Source: Carnobacterium sp. CP1 | GTDB lineage: Bacteria > Bacillota > Bacilli > Lactobacillales > Carnobacteriaceae | NCBI RefSeq assembly: GCF_001483965.1 | Contig: NZ_CP010796.1 | Span: 1,116,001 to 1,180,000 of the forward strand | Direction: 5' to 3' | DNA: 64,000 nt | Shown here: positions 1 to 9,459 of the stretch, piece after piece | How the letters are laid out: every line of letters starts with the position of its first letter | Position numbering within the stretch: position 1 is the stretch's first letter | The notes under the pieces: generated by a model | What the model saw: only the letters and a program-made list of their open reading frames with translations | Database searches by the model: none | What the model was told of the DNA's origin: nothing | Program-made: the position numbers and the translations under genes

Positions 1-1021
1 AATCGTTAAAATAATGGTGACCTGCTGCCTTTTCTAACCGATTCATATAGGCATCTCCTATTCCATCGCGTTGATAAGCTTCTGCTAAAATAAGTGTTAC
101 ATCTGTTTTTTCAAAAAAACGCAGCCCGGCGTATAAAGCTTTGGCAGCTTCCGCAACGCTTCCTTCTTTTCCCAATGAAAATACTTCTGCTACTTGTCCT
201 TTAAATTGTCGGGCACGCGTTTCATTCACCAGCAAGCCAATTTTTTCTCCTTGATCTTGGTAATGAGCAATAGCCGCTTGCCAACTCTCGCTTGATCCAT
301 CGACAATGATGACCGGTTCATCCGGTGCATAGTGCTTGTATTTCATACCAGGTGCTTTAGGCTTTTCTTCCTCAGAAACTAAATGACGATCCACATAAAC
401 CGTTCCAATGACTGCTTCTAACGCTTCTTTTGTTAACGCGCCTGGTCTTAAGATAACCGGAGCCTCAGGGTTTGTCGTATCTAAAACTGTTGATTCCAAT
501 CCTACCCCAGTTTCGCCACCATCCAGTATACCAGCGATTTTCCCTTGCAAATCATGGTAGACATGCTGAGCTGTTGTAGGGCTGGGCTTGCCGGAGGTAT
601 TCGCGCTTGGACCAACCAATGGCATACCGGCTGCTTTGATCAATGCAAGTGTCGCTTGATTATCCGGCATCCGAATAGCCACGCTGTCTAAACCAGCCGT
701 CACAGTGTCTGCAAAGGCACCCGGTTTTAGTTTAAAAATCAACGTAAGTGGACCTGGCCAGAACTTTTCCATTAAGGTTTGGGCTGCTTCGGGAATTTCT
801 TCAACGTAAGCGTTCACTTCTTCAATAGAAGAAACATGAACGATCAAGGGATTGTCACTTGGTCTTCCTTTAGCTAAATAAACCTTTTTGACAGCTGCTT
901 CATTCTGGGCATTTGCTCCAAGCCCGTAAACTGTTTCAGTAGGGAATGAAACAAGTTCTCCCTGCTTTAATAAGGCAGCCGCTTGTTCGATTTCATCCAA
1001 CTGAAAAACTTTAGTATCCAC
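1..1021 (-). CDS. ywlC: Threonylcarbamoyl-AMP synthase (partial at left edge)
   Basis: Makes threonylcarbamoyl-AMP from threonine, bicarbonate and ATP, the first step of the t6A37 modification of ANN-decoding tRNAs. The frame is open from the GTG at 1021 to the left edge (340 codons). It reads VDTKVFQLDE then the YrdC/Sua5 core, with FPTETVYGLGA near residue 30 and a KGRPSDNPL segment near 51. A C-terminal Sua5 domain follows a linker with PGMKYKHYAP. Family members are about 340-350 residues, so only a few C-terminal residues are missing. AGGAAG lies 8 nt before the GTG, and no in-frame ATG fits better. It is the last visible gene of a minus-strand run with tdk, prfA and prmC, and no terminator separates it from prmC. 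Confidence 0.9.
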   Translation of the reverse strand, partial: MDTKVFQLDEIEQAAALLKQGELVSFPTETVYGLGANAQNEAAVKKVYLAKGRPSDNPLIVHVSSIEEVNAYVEEIPEAAQTLMEKFWPGPLTLIFKLKPGAFADTVTAGLDSVAIRMPDNQATLALIKAAGMPLVGPSANTSGKPSPTTAQHVYHDLQGKIAGILDGGETGVGLESTVLDTTNPEAPVILRPGALTKEALEAVIGTVYVDRHLVSEEEKPKAPGMKYKHYAPDEPVIIVDGSSESWQAAIAHYQDQGEKIGLLVNETRARQFKGQVAEVFSLGKEGSVAEAAKALYAGLRFFEKTDVTLILAEAYQRDGIGDAYMNRLEKAAGHHYFND

Positions 1022-1107
1022 AGGATCACTTCCTTTTATTTTATTAAAAACCTTTATTTACCAAATTCAACTCATTGATTATGCACAATCTGTGACAACT
1101 AGCTGTT

Positions 1108-1953
1108 TTACGCCAAGAGAACTTGGACCAAACGATCTTGACCACTCATGTCTTTCTTAATCGTGATGTCCGCATTTGGAAAAGCCGTTTTAAAAATAGC
1201 TTTGACTGCTGCTCCTTGTCTAAATCCTATTTCTAAAAAAATTTGTCCCGTAGGTTTTAAAACAGCTGGAATTTCCTCAGCCAATCTTTGATAAATAGCC
1301 AGACCATGATTTTCAGCAAATAAAGCCATTTTAGGTTCATGAGTTAAAACGGATTTATCCATATACACCTGCTCCTCTTCAGCAATGTACGGCGGATTAG
1401 AAATCACCACATCAAATTGCTGATTTTTTACTGGAGCCGTTAAATCTCCTGTCAATAACTGGACATCTGCTCCTAAGGCAACAGCATTTTCTTTGGCGAC
1501 CGCTAAAGCCTTCGCTGACAAATCAACAGCTGTTACATCATCTTGCGGTCGTTCTTTTTTGATTGTGATCGCAATAACTCCCGTTCCCGTGCCAATATCC
1601 AATACCTTTAACGGACGCTCAGGTGCTTGGTGCAAAAAGATATCGACGATTTCCTCTGTTTCAGGACGCGGAATCAATGTGTCCGCGGTTACTTTAAACC
1701 GATAATTATAAAACGATTCATAGCCTAAAAGATGCTGGATAGGAATCCCTTGGCTATGCTGGGTAACATCTGCTATTAATTGTTGTTTTATCTCTTCTGG
1801 GATTTGTTCATTCAACTGTAAAATAAAATCTGTTTTTGTCCAGTCCAAACGTCCTCTCAGCAACAACTCAGCTGCAATACCTTCGTGACCAGAATCTTCT
1901 AAAAAAGAAGAAGCCCATTTCAGGACCTCTCGGTAGGTTTCATTAATTTTCAT
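1108..1953 (-). CDS. prmC: Peptide chain release factor N5-glutamine methyltransferase
   Basis: Methylates the Gln of the GGQ motif in RF1 and RF2 using SAM, raising termination efficiency. The SAM-binding motif DIGTGTG lies at about residues 119-125. The catalytic NPPY motif that holds the substrate glutamine lies at 186-189. The start chosen ([10 protein letters not shown], 281 aa) has GGAG about 9 nt upstream. A longer reading of the frame would begin inside prfA and adds residues unlike the family. The ATG lies 11 nt inside the end of prfA, its substrate gene, so the two are probably translationally coupled. Confidence 0.95.
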   Translation of the reverse strand: MKINETYREVLKWASSFLEDSGHEGIAAELLLRGRLDWTKTDFILQLNEQIPEEIKQQLIADVTQHSQGIPIQHLLGYESFYNYRFKVTADTLIPRPETEEIVDIFLHQAPERPLKVLDIGTGTGVIAITIKKERPQDDVTAVDLSAKALAVAKENAVALGADVQLLTGDLTAPVKNQQFDVVISNPPYIAEEEQVYMDKSVLTHEPKMALFAENHGLAIYQRLAEEIPAVLKPTGQIFLEIGFRQGAAVKAIFKTAFPNADITIKKDMSGQDRLVQVLLA

Positions 1954-3019
1954 GTTGCAGTTGCTCCATCTTTTCTGTTTGGTCATGCAATACCAAAGCA
2001 TCAATGATTTCATCCAATTTTCCATTTAAAATTTGCTCTAATTTTTGGATGGTCAGCCCGATTCGGTGATCTGTCACACGACTTTGCGGGAAATTGTATG
2101 TCCGAATCCGTTCAGAACGGTCTCCGGTTCCAATGGCTGATTTTCGTTCAGCATCGATTTCATTTTGAGCAATATTATGGATATGATCGTATACACGTGC
2201 ACGCAAGACTTTCATCGCTTTTTCACGGTTTTGGATCTGTGAACGGCCATCTTGCATCGCAACAGTAATCCCAGTTGGTAAATGCGTCAATCGAACAGCT
2301 GAAGCGGTTTTGTTGACGTGTTGTCCACCAGCTCCGCTGGCATGGTAAATATCTGTCCGAATGTCTTTGTCTGCAATGTTCAATTCTACTTCTTCGGCTT
2401 CAGGCATAACGACTACTGTTGCAGTTGAAGTATGGATACGGCCTTGAGATTCTGTTGACGGAACGCGTTGTACGCGGTGTGCGCCATTCTCATACTTTAA
2501 TTTCGAATAAACGTTCTCGCCAGTGATCATCAAGGTAACTTCTTTATAGCCGCCTATTCCCGTTACATTCGCATCTAAAACTTCTGTTCTCCAGCCTTGT
2601 GCATCCGCATATTTTTGGTACATCCCGAATAAGTCGCCAGCAAACAAAGCTGCTTCATCGCCGCCAGCTGCTCCTCGAATTTCCATGATGATATTGCGGT
2701 CATCATTTTCATCTTTAGGAAGCATCAAAACTTTCATTTTTTCTTCTATTTGTACTTTTTCAGTTTTTAAATCGGCTAATTCTTCTTTAGCCATTTCGGT
2801 CATTTCGGAATCTGTAGTTTCTCCTAAAAGCTCTTCTGTGTCCGAAATATCTTTTTCGACTTCTTTATAGCGACGGTAAGTAGCAACCGTTTCGCGCAAA
2901 CTTGCTTCTTCTTTGGTCAGTTTCATTAAACGTTTTGTATCACTCACGACTTCAGGATCGCTCAGTAATTCGTTTAGCTCTTCATAACGTCCTTCAACGC
3001 TTGCTAATCTATCAAACAT
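1943..3019 (-). CDS. prfA: Peptide chain release factor 1
   Basis: Recognises UAA and UAG in the ribosomal A site and triggers hydrolysis of peptidyl-tRNA. The 358 residues match the normal RF1 length. The codon-recognition motif of the PxT class is P187-S-T189 in [14 protein letters not shown], which marks RF1 rather than RF2 (SPF). The catalytic GGQ is at 231-233 in [10 protein letters not shown]. The N-terminal coiled-coil domain is intact. It follows tdk by 67 nt and overlaps prmC by 11 nt. Confidence 0.97.
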   Translation of the reverse strand: MFDRLASVEGRYEELNELLSDPEVVSDTKRLMKLTKEEASLRETVATYRRYKEVEKDISDTEELLGETTDSEMTEMAKEELADLKTEKVQIEEKMKVLMLPKDENDDRNIIMEIRGAAGGDEAALFAGDLFGMYQKYADAQGWRTEVLDANVTGIGGYKEVTLMITGENVYSKLKYENGAHRVQRVPSTESQGRIHTSTATVVVMPEAEEVELNIADKDIRTDIYHASGAGGQHVNKTASAVRLTHLPTGITVAMQDGRSQIQNREKAMKVLRARVYDHIHNIAQNEIDAERKSAIGTGDRSERIRTYNFPQSRVTDHRIGLTIQKLEQILNGKLDEIIDALVLHDQTEKMEQLQHEN

Positions 3020-3086
3020 AACTAGATGCTCCTTTTCTATTTTTATGATTTTCTGCCTATCTATTTTAGTTAAGGCGTTCTGAACT

Positions 3087-3674
3087 CTATTTTACCTCAA
3101 TGGTGTCTAACGGCGGATTGAAATAGTGTTTTCGGCATACTGGAAAATAACTTTCATTTCCACCGATTTGAATTTGTTCTCCTGCATAAACAGGTTTGCC
3201 GTCAATCAAGCGCATGTTCATGATAGCTTTGCGGTGGCAGTACCAACAGATTGTTTTCATTTCTTCTATTTTATCTGCGTAAAGCAATAGATATTCTGAT
3301 CCTTCGAACAATTCATTTTTAAAATCATTTTTCAATCCAAAGGCCATTACCGGAATGCCTAAGTTATCGACAATATGAGCCAATTGAAAAATGTGTTCTT
3401 TAGATAAAAATTGAGCTTCATCGATCAAAACACAAGCCGGTTCAAAATCCAGTTCTTTAACCGTTTGAAAAACATCTGTTTCGTTAAAAATAGCGATGCC
3501 TTCACGTCGCAAACCAATGCGGCTTGAAACCACACCTATTTCATCACGGTTATCCAGTCCGCTTGTCATAATGACGACTGGTTTATTTTGCTCTTCATAA
3601 TTATAGGCAACTTTAAGAATTTCAATAGTTTTACCACTATTCATTGCGCCATATTTGAAAAAAAGTTGTGCCAT
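3087..3674 (-). CDS. tdk: Thymidine kinase (type II)
   Basis: Phosphorylates thymidine and deoxyuridine with ATP in pyrimidine salvage. The 195 residues carry the P-loop GAMNSGKT at 9-16, the Walker B/catalytic DEAQ at 85-88 (Glu86 likely the base) and a structural zinc site formed by C143, C146, C180 and H183. This is the compact bacterial/TK1-type fold. It is the promoter-proximal gene of the tdk-prfA-prmC-ywlC run, an order common in Lactobacillales. Confidence 0.96.
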   Translation of the reverse strand: MAQLFFKYGAMNSGKTIEILKVAYNYEEQNKPVVIMTSGLDNRDEIGVVSSRIGLRREGIAIFNETDVFQTVKELDFEPACVLIDEAQFLSKEHIFQLAHIVDNLGIPVMAFGLKNDFKNELFEGSEYLLLYADKIEEMKTICWYCHRKAIMNMRLIDGKPVYAGEQIQIGGNESYFPVCRKHYFNPPLDTIEVK

Positions 3675-4009
3675 ATTTGCTTATCCTCTTTTCTTTCATA
3701 GGAATCTCTTAGAATTATACGGTAAATGCCCTGACTTTGCATTAAATTTATAAAAGAAAAACGGAATCTGCTTAATCGGATCGCTTACAAAAGATTTATT
3801 TAACTGCTTTTCTCTTGCCGCTTTTTGTTTTCCTATTGTTTTGGCTTCTTTCGTTTACTGTTCTTATTCTTGCTTTAAAGCCAGTAAATTGTTTAAATTT
3901 ATCTATAGAATAGAACAAGTTAGTCAATTTTAATATTTTTTCAAAAAAATTATGCTAGAATGACAAAGTAGTATAAAAAAAGTAATTTCATTTATTGGAG
4001 GAAACTCGA
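3675..4009. promoter_or_regulatory. Divergent intergenic region between tdk and murT
   Basis: AT-rich 335-bp spacer between divergently transcribed genes. On the plus strand an extended -10 (TGC then TAGAAT, 3953-3961) sits about 50 nt before the murT start, without a convincing -35. A GGAGG at 3997-4001 lies 8 nt before the TTG start of murT. No RNA gene or other ORF was recognised. Confidence 0.5.
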
Positions 4010-5359
4010 TTGAGTATACGTAACGCATTTGCCATTATGGTAGGAAAAACAACTAGATGGGGTCTCCACACATTTTTTAAAGGTGGAAGCAGTTATCCTG
4101 GAATGATCACTCAAAAACTTGATCCGACCGTTTTAGGCGCTTTATCAAAAGACTATGAAGTTGTTATTGTAACAGGAACAAACGGAAAGACTTTGACCAC
4201 TGCTCTGACTTATCAAGTGTTAAAACAAAAATACCCAGATATTATTACAAATCCGACTGGTGCCAACATGCTGCAAGGAATCATTTCGACTTTTTTGCAA
4301 CACCATTCTTACACTAAAAATGACAAGAAAAAAGTGGCGATTTTGGAAGTAGACGAAGCTAGCTTAGTGCACGTCACTAAATACGTCAAACCAAAAGCAA
4401 TCGTTTTCACCAACGTTTTCCGCGACCAGATGGATCGTTATGGAGAAATTTACACTACGTATCAATTGATGGTAGATGGTGCAGCATTAGCGCCAGATGC
4501 TTTAATTGTCAGCAACGGCGACGCACCTATCTTTAATTCGAAAGAAACCGTTAATAAACGCGTTTATTTTGGCTTTGATCACTTACCAGATGGAGAAATG
4601 CAGGCTCATTATAATACTGATGGAGTTCTTTGTCCTCAATGCCATCATATTTTGCATTACAAGTTTATTTCTTACAGCAACTTAGGGAAGTACTACTGCC
4701 CGCATTGTGGGTTTAAACGTCCAGAACTAACTTATCGCATGACCGATATCATGAAAATGGATCATCAGTCTTCTCGTTTCGTGATCGATGGTGAACCTTT
4801 TGAAATTATGATCGGCGGTCAGTACAACATCTACAATGCTTTAGCAGCTTATAGTATTGGACGCATTTTCGATGTCACGCCTGATGAGATCCGCACAGGG
4901 TTTCAATCTGCCAAACGAGTTTTCGGCCGTCAAGAGATCATTAACATCGATGACAAAGAAATCACAGTCAACTTAGTCAAAAACCCGGTTGGTTTGAACC
5001 AAGTACTCGATATGATTGCTCGTGATCCTGAACCTTTTTCATTGGTTTCGATTTTAAACGCAAACGCTGCAGATGGAACCGATGTTAGCTGGATATGGGA
5101 CGCAGATTATGAAAGCATCACGGATATGAATATCAAACAAATCACTGTCAGCGGCGAACGTGTTGAGGATATCAAAATTCGTTTAGAAGTCGCGGGTGTT
5201 CCTGAAGAAGATTTACAGGTCGTTCCTGGCATTGCTGATTTGATCACTAGTTTCAAAAATGCACCTACTAAGAAAATCCATGTATTAGCAACTTATACAG
5301 CTGTCTTGCAACTGCGTAAAGAACTTGCCAATCAGCATTATATTGAAGGAGGCATGTAA
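4010..5359 (+). CDS. murT: Lipid II isoglutaminyl synthase, Mur ligase-like subunit
   Basis: With GatD it amidates the alpha-carboxyl of D-Glu in lipid II to D-isoglutamine, a modification needed for efficient cross-linking. The 449-aa protein has the Mur ligase ATP site TGTNGKT at 55-61. A Cys4 zinc ribbon (C208, C211, C230, C233) interrupts the central domain, as in known MurT, and a MurT C-terminal domain (formerly DUF1727) follows. The TTG start at 4010 is chosen because GGAGG is 8 nt upstream. An in-frame TTG at 3995 would lie at the ribosome site itself. The gene is followed by gatD after one base. Confidence 0.94.
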   Translation: MSIRNAFAIMVGKTTRWGLHTFFKGGSSYPGMITQKLDPTVLGALSKDYEVVIVTGTNGKTLTTALTYQVLKQKYPDIITNPTGANMLQGIISTFLQHHSYTKNDKKKVAILEVDEASLVHVTKYVKPKAIVFTNVFRDQMDRYGEIYTTYQLMVDGAALAPDALIVSNGDAPIFNSKETVNKRVYFGFDHLPDGEMQAHYNTDGVLCPQCHHILHYKFISYSNLGKYYCPHCGFKRPELTYRMTDIMKMDHQSSRFVIDGEPFEIMIGGQYNIYNALAAYSIGRIFDVTPDEIRTGFQSAKRVFGRQEIINIDDKEITVNLVKNPVGLNQVLDMIARDPEPFSLVSILNANAADGTDVSWIWDADYESITDMNIKQITVSGERVEDIKIRLEVAGVPEEDLQVVPGIADLITSFKNAPTKKIHVLATYTAVLQLRKELANQHYIEGGM

Positions 5360-5360
5360 G

Positions 5361-6038
5361 ATGGTTGAATTAAAAGTTTGTCATCTTTATGGAAATTTAC
5401 TGAACACATATGGCGATAACGGCAATTTATTGATGCTCCAACACCGTGCCAAACAGCATGGCATTACTTTTGATACTGAAATCGTTAGTTTAGATCAGCC
5501 TTTTGATCCAGCTAAATACGATTTGGTTTTCTTTGGCGGCGGTCAAGATTTTGAGCAGCGTATCGTTTCAAAAGACTTGCAAAACAAAAAAGAAGACATC
5601 ACAACTTATATTGAAAAAGATGGCGTAATGGTCGGCATTTGCGGCGGTTTCCAATTGTTAGGGCATTATTATGTCGATGCTGCCGGCAATAAAATCGAAG
5701 GCGCCGGTGCTTTAGATCACTACACACTCAATCAAGAAAACAATCGTTTCATTGGCGATATCGTGATTAAAAACGATGAGTTTGGTGAAACGTACAAAGG
5801 CTTTGAAAATCACAACGGCCGAACTTTCTTAGGTGAGAATGTCAAACCTTTGGGCATCGTTGAAATCGGACAAGGCAACAACGGCGAAGACAAAACGGAA
5901 GGTGCTCATTACAAACAAACGTATTGTTCTTATCTGCACGGACCGCTCTTGGTGCGCAACGTAACCTTAACAGACCGTATTTTAAAAGAAGCTGTTAAGA
6001 AACGCTTTCCGCAAGAAGCCGAAACGTTATTCACTTAA
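5361..6038 (+). CDS. gatD: Lipid II isoglutaminyl synthase, glutamine amidotransferase subunit
   Basis: Class I glutamine amidotransferase that releases ammonia from glutamine for MurT. The 225 residues carry the nucleophile Cys94 in GICGGFQLLG and the catalytic His193 in YLHGPLL. The ATG at 5361 is one base after the murT stop and 8 nt after GAAGGAGG, so I reject a longer frame starting inside murT. A strong hairpin follows the stop. Confidence 0.95.
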   Translation: MVELKVCHLYGNLLNTYGDNGNLLMLQHRAKQHGITFDTEIVSLDQPFDPAKYDLVFFGGGQDFEQRIVSKDLQNKKEDITTYIEKDGVMVGICGGFQLLGHYYVDAAGNKIEGAGALDHYTLNQENNRFIGDIVIKNDEFGETYKGFENHNGRTFLGENVKPLGIVEIGQGNNGEDKTEGAHYKQTYCSYLHGPLLVRNVTLTDRILKEAVKKRFPQEAETLFT

Positions 6039-6041
6039 CCA

Positions 6042-6088
6042 AAAACCACCGCTCTAAACGAAAAAAATCGTTTAGAGCGGTGGTTTTT
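6042..6088. terminator. Bidirectional terminator between gatD and manA
   Basis: Perfect 20-bp stem (arms 6042-6061 and 6068-6087) with a 6-nt A loop, flanked by T-runs on both strands. It serves convergent gatD and manA. Confidence 0.92.
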
Positions 6089-6109
6089 TAATTTCTGTTA
6101 AAGGCTCGT

Positions 6110-7054
6110 TCATGGTGTAGAGGCAATAATTTGCAAAGTGCCGTCAATTGACCAGTTTTTGATTTCATTTGGTAAAATGAAATGCGTTCCTTTGTGTAAT
6201 GGGTAATCGCCTGCTTCAACTGACAGCGTTCCCTCGCCTTCTAAAACGCTCACTAATGTATAAGGTGCTGTAGCTTCAAATGCTGCTTTCCCTGTAATTT
6301 TCCATTGGTAAACATCAAAAAAATCAGTTTTTATATAACTTGTGATTTCAACATTTTCCAACTTTTCTGTTTTAATGTCTGATGCAGCATCGACATGCGG
6401 GACGGTCGTCACATCAACAGATTGTTGAATGTGCAATTCTCTTGGTTTTCCATCATCGCCTTTACGGTCGTAGTCATAAACACGATAAGTCGTATCACTG
6501 GATTGTTGAGTTTCCAGAATCATGATCCCAGCCCCGATGGCATGGATGGTTCCACTTGGTACAAAGAAAAAGTCGCCTTTTTTCACTTTGATGCGGCGCA
6601 ACAAATCATTCCACTTGCCTTCACGAATCATTGTTTCCAATTCTTCTTTTGTTTGAGCATGATGCCCGTAAATGATTTCTGCTCCTTCATCGGCATCGAT
6701 CACATACCAGCATTCCGTTTTCCCTAATTCACCTTCATGCGCCAAACCATAAGCATCGTCTGGATGAACTTGTACTGATAAATCATCGTTCGCGTCTAAT
6801 ATTTTAGTTAGTAATGGAAAAACGTCTCCTTTGGCATTGCCGAAAACATCGCGATGCTTTTCCCATACTTCCGCTAAGGTCATTCCTTGGTAAGGACCGT
6901 TCAGTATTGTACTCGGTCCGTTCGGATGAGCACTAATAGCCCAACATTCGCCGACTTTGTCACTGGGCAAATCATACCCGAAGACATCTTTTAATTTTGT
7001 ACCGCCCCAAATCTTCTCTTGTAAAACAGCTTTCAGAAACAATGGTTCATTCAT
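6110..7054 (-). CDS. manA: Mannose-6-phosphate isomerase, class I
   Basis: Interconverts mannose 6-phosphate and fructose 6-phosphate with a bound zinc. The 314-residue length is that of the short Firmicutes type I enzymes. Zinc ligands are visible: His97 in QVHPDD, Glu114 in TECWY and His171 in GTIHAIG. The active-site Arg191 lies in TYRVYDYDR. GGGAGGAATT precedes the ATG. An extended -10 (TGG TAAGAT on the minus strand, near 7095) suggests its own promoter in the 82-nt gap after the upstream hydrolase gene. Confidence 0.95.
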   Translation of the reverse strand: MNEPLFLKAVLQEKIWGGTKLKDVFGYDLPSDKVGECWAISAHPNGPSTILNGPYQGMTLAEVWEKHRDVFGNAKGDVFPLLTKILDANDDLSVQVHPDDAYGLAHEGELGKTECWYVIDADEGAEIIYGHHAQTKEELETMIREGKWNDLLRRIKVKKGDFFFVPSGTIHAIGAGIMILETQQSSDTTYRVYDYDRKGDDGKPRELHIQQSVDVTTVPHVDAASDIKTEKLENVEITSYIKTDFFDVYQWKITGKAAFEATAPYTLVSVLEGEGTLSVEAGDYPLHKGTHFILPNEIKNWSIDGTLQIIASTP

Positions 7055-7136
7055 TTTTTAAAATTCCTCCCATGTGCATACTTCCCTATTATCTTACCAT
7101 AGTTGAAAACGATTTTATATTACTTTTCCCGAAAGT

Positions 7137-8156
7137 TTAATTCATAGCTGCTTCTTTTTCTGAAAAATACGTATCGATCAATTGATCTCGTTTCTTGAGA
7201 TACACCGGTGTATCACTAGTTGGATGAACGCGGTTAGATAAAAAGACAAAAGCTTCTTGTTTTTTTATATCCAGTAAAATAAACGTACCCGTAAAACCAG
7301 TATGAAAAAGGTAGCAGTCTTTCTTTCTGACTTTTAAATCCCAGCCTAAAGAGCGTTCTAATTTCCCATTTGGCGTCCAATCTTGTGACAATTGATCAAC
7401 GGTTGATTCCTGCAAGATACGAATACCGTCTAACTGCCCTTTTTGAAGCAGCATCTGGCTAAAGCGCGAAACATCGTTCAACGTAGAAAACAACCCCGCA
7501 CTGCCGCAATGATCGCCTAATACTAATGCTTTGGGGTCATGTACCACTCCTCTGATCACACCGCGATCCGGTTGTTTTTCTGTTGGAGCACATTGGGCCA
7601 GGTCTGCTGGATGAAAGGTTGAATACCGCAAATTTAGAGGCTGGATCACTCGCTTTTCAAAAACAGCACTTAGCGTTTCCTTTTCAATAACTTCAATAAT
7701 ATACCCTAATAAGATCATATTCGTATCGGTATACTTCGCTTCTATTCCGAAAGAGTCTTCCATTGGCACTCTCAATAAAGCTGCTTTTAATTCACTTGCT
7801 GATAAAGCATCCCGGTTGGGGATAAACCCATTTAAGGCCGAAGTGTGCGTCAGCAAATGGCGAATGGTTACCTGGCCAGCGCTAAAGTCAGGCAAGTAGG
7901 TCTGGACAGAATCTTCCAGTGACACTGTCCCGCTTTCCCATAACTGCAGAATAACGGTTGTCGTCAAGATAACTTTTGTTAACGAAGCAACATCGTATTG
8001 TTGGTTTTCTATAATCGATTCTTTATGAGGAATCACCGCTGCCAAACCCTCACGATACTGTTTGGTTTCCTGTTGCTTAATGAACGCATAACTCGCTCCA
8101 GGTAGTGTCTGATCTTCGATGTAGCGTTGGATCAATTTTCTAGTATTGCTGTACAT
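7137..8156 (-). CDS. Serine hydrolase, beta-lactamase/class C family
   Basis: Predicted cytoplasmic or loosely associated acyl-serine hydrolase of the beta-lactamase (PF00144) fold. The first motif SxxK is S58-L-T-K61. The second is a Y142-T-D variant of YxN, and the third is HTG in FHTGFTGTF near residue 288. There is no signal peptide, which argues against a penicillin-binding role; many such proteins are esterases or peptidases of unknown substrate. A candidate promoter on the minus strand (TTGTTT 8324-8329, 17 nt, TATATA 8301-8306) would give a leader of about 140 nt. Confidence 0.82.
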   Translation of the reverse strand: MYSNTRKLIQRYIEDQTLPGASYAFIKQQETKQYREGLAAVIPHKESIIENQQYDVASLTKVILTTTVILQLWESGTVSLEDSVQTYLPDFSAGQVTIRHLLTHTSALNGFIPNRDALSASELKAALLRVPMEDSFGIEAKYTDTNMILLGYIIEVIEKETLSAVFEKRVIQPLNLRYSTFHPADLAQCAPTEKQPDRGVIRGVVHDPKALVLGDHCGSAGLFSTLNDVSRFSQMLLQKGQLDGIRILQESTVDQLSQDWTPNGKLERSLGWDLKVRKKDCYLFHTGFTGTFILLDIKKQEAFVFLSNRVHPTSDTPVYLKKRDQLIDTYFSEKEAAMN

Positions 8157-8442
8157 TGCACTCTTCCTTTCTTTTAAATTGTTCTAATGTTATATCCATT
8201 ATGGATGCTGTTGCAGCTTTTCACTTGCTTGAAGAAGCTACTATTATGTGCTTGTTTTTCATACTTACTGGTTCCGTCATTCAGAGTAATGCTCTTTCCT
8301 TATATAGCAGGCGTTCTTCTATCAAACAAATAACCTTCTAGCTTTAATTTGATCATAGCATAGAAGCTGTTTTCAAAGTAATGGTATTCTTATTCTTTCG
8401 ATAATGTTGTTTTTTATTTCTGTCGTCTGCAGAGGTCAGAAA
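8157..8442. other. 286-bp leader/intergenic region
   Basis: Holds the candidate promoter and long leader of the minus-strand serine hydrolase gene. I searched the leader by eye for T-box, SAM, purine and lysine riboswitch signatures and saw none. Short ORFs here lack ribosome sites. Confidence 0.5.
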
Positions 8443-8486
8443 AAACACTAGACCCTAAAGGCTGCAGCCTTTAGGGTCTAGTGTTT
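8443..8486 (-). terminator. 44-bp perfect palindrome, terminator of the CatE-like gene
   Basis: Perfect palindrome centred between 8464 and 8465, immediately after the VOC gene on the minus strand and followed there by a six-T run. In RNA a few central bases must form the loop. Confidence 0.85.
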
Positions 8487-8489
8487 AGA

Positions 8490-9347
8490 TTATCCTTGTA
8501 CGATTTTTAATGTAATTCCATTAGGATCTTCCAATGAAAGAACGTTTGCCGCTTCATCCAATTGGTAAGCGTACTGCTGTTCATCTAACGTTGCTTGAAT
8601 ACGTGTAAAGTCCTCTTTAACAGGGACTACGATCGTATAATAAGCCAAACCGCGAGTTCCTTTTTCAGCTGCTGGAATTCCTTTTCCAGCCCAAGTGTTT
8701 GCTCCGATTTGGTGGTGGTACTCACCTGCCGCGAAGAATTTTGCTTGAGCACCAAAATCAAATTTCAAATCAAAGCCCACTAAATTTTTATAAAAAGCTT
8801 CGGTCCTATCTAAATCAGCTACAAATAAGTGAACATGCCCCATAAAACTTCCTACAGGCAATCCGCTGAACGCTTTTTTGGCTTCAGCAATCACACCTTC
8901 TGCATCCATTGGCTCTGTTACGCCCGCAATTTGGCCATCGGCACGTATATCCCAGTCAGTCTTTGGTTTATCCCAGTAAATTTCAATCCCATTTCCTTCA
9001 GGATCATCCAAATAAAGAGCTTCACTATAACCGTGATCACTGGCACCAGTCAAAGGATAACCAGAAACGAGAATATGGTACAGCATCTCGCCTAGATCCT
9101 GTCGAGTAGGCAACAATAAAGCCAAATGATACAAACCTGTTGAACGAACATCAACATCGCCTGCGGGAACGGATTGCAGTGTCAACAGAATGGTTTCATC
9201 TTCTTTTGCTCCAAAAGAAACTGCTGATGATGTTTCAGTTTTTATATCCATGCCAATAATCGTTTGATAGAACTGTTTCATGTCCTTTAAGTTTTCAACA
9301 TTTAAAACGACTTCTCCAATATGCGTTTTTTCATTTAAGCTCATCAT
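8490..9347 (-). CDS. VOC family ring-cleaving dioxygenase-like protein (CatE-like)
   Basis: Two vicinal-oxygen-chelate domains (about residues 8-125 and 165-282). The 285-residue length and motif spacing match Bacillus CatE-type catechol 2,3-dioxygenases. Metal-ligand candidates in the second domain are His in MGHVHLFVADL, His in EYHHQIGANTWAG and Glu in SLEDPNGITLKI. CatE-type genes belong to quinone and thiol-stress regulons in Bacillus, so detoxification is likely here; the substrate is not shown. It begins MMSLNE after AAGGAAGG. The upstream spacer holds an inverted repeat CACTTA...TAAGTG (9393-9411) overlapping a possible -10. Confidence 0.8.
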   Translation of the reverse strand: MMSLNEKTHIGEVVLNVENLKDMKQFYQTIIGMDIKTETSSAVSFGAKEDETILLTLQSVPAGDVDVRSTGLYHLALLLPTRQDLGEMLYHILVSGYPLTGASDHGYSEALYLDDPEGNGIEIYWDKPKTDWDIRADGQIAGVTEPMDAEGVIAEAKKAFSGLPVGSFMGHVHLFVADLDRTEAFYKNLVGFDLKFDFGAQAKFFAAGEYHHQIGANTWAGKGIPAAEKGTRGLAYYTIVVPVKEDFTRIQATLDEQQYAYQLDEAANVLSLEDPNGITLKIVQG

Positions 9348-9392
9348 TTTTTAATTCCTTCCTTAGTTCACGTCATTTATCACACTTTTTTT

Positions 9393-9411
9393 CACTTACT
9401 TTTTATAAGTG
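9393..9411. promoter_or_regulatory. Inverted repeat upstream of the CatE-like gene
   Basis: CACTTA and TAAGTG arms separated by 7 nt, about 45 nt before the gene and overlapping -10-like sequence on the minus strand. Position suggests a repressor operator; the repressor is unknown. Confidence 0.4.
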
Positions 9412-9459
9412 TAAATGAAAAAGACGTAGAATGCAAGAAGAACTGGAAATCGGTTTTAA

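Noticed and set aside
8156-8341. Short plus-strand ORF upstream of the serine hydrolase
   Set aside because: No ribosome site; lies over the minus-strand leader and promoter.
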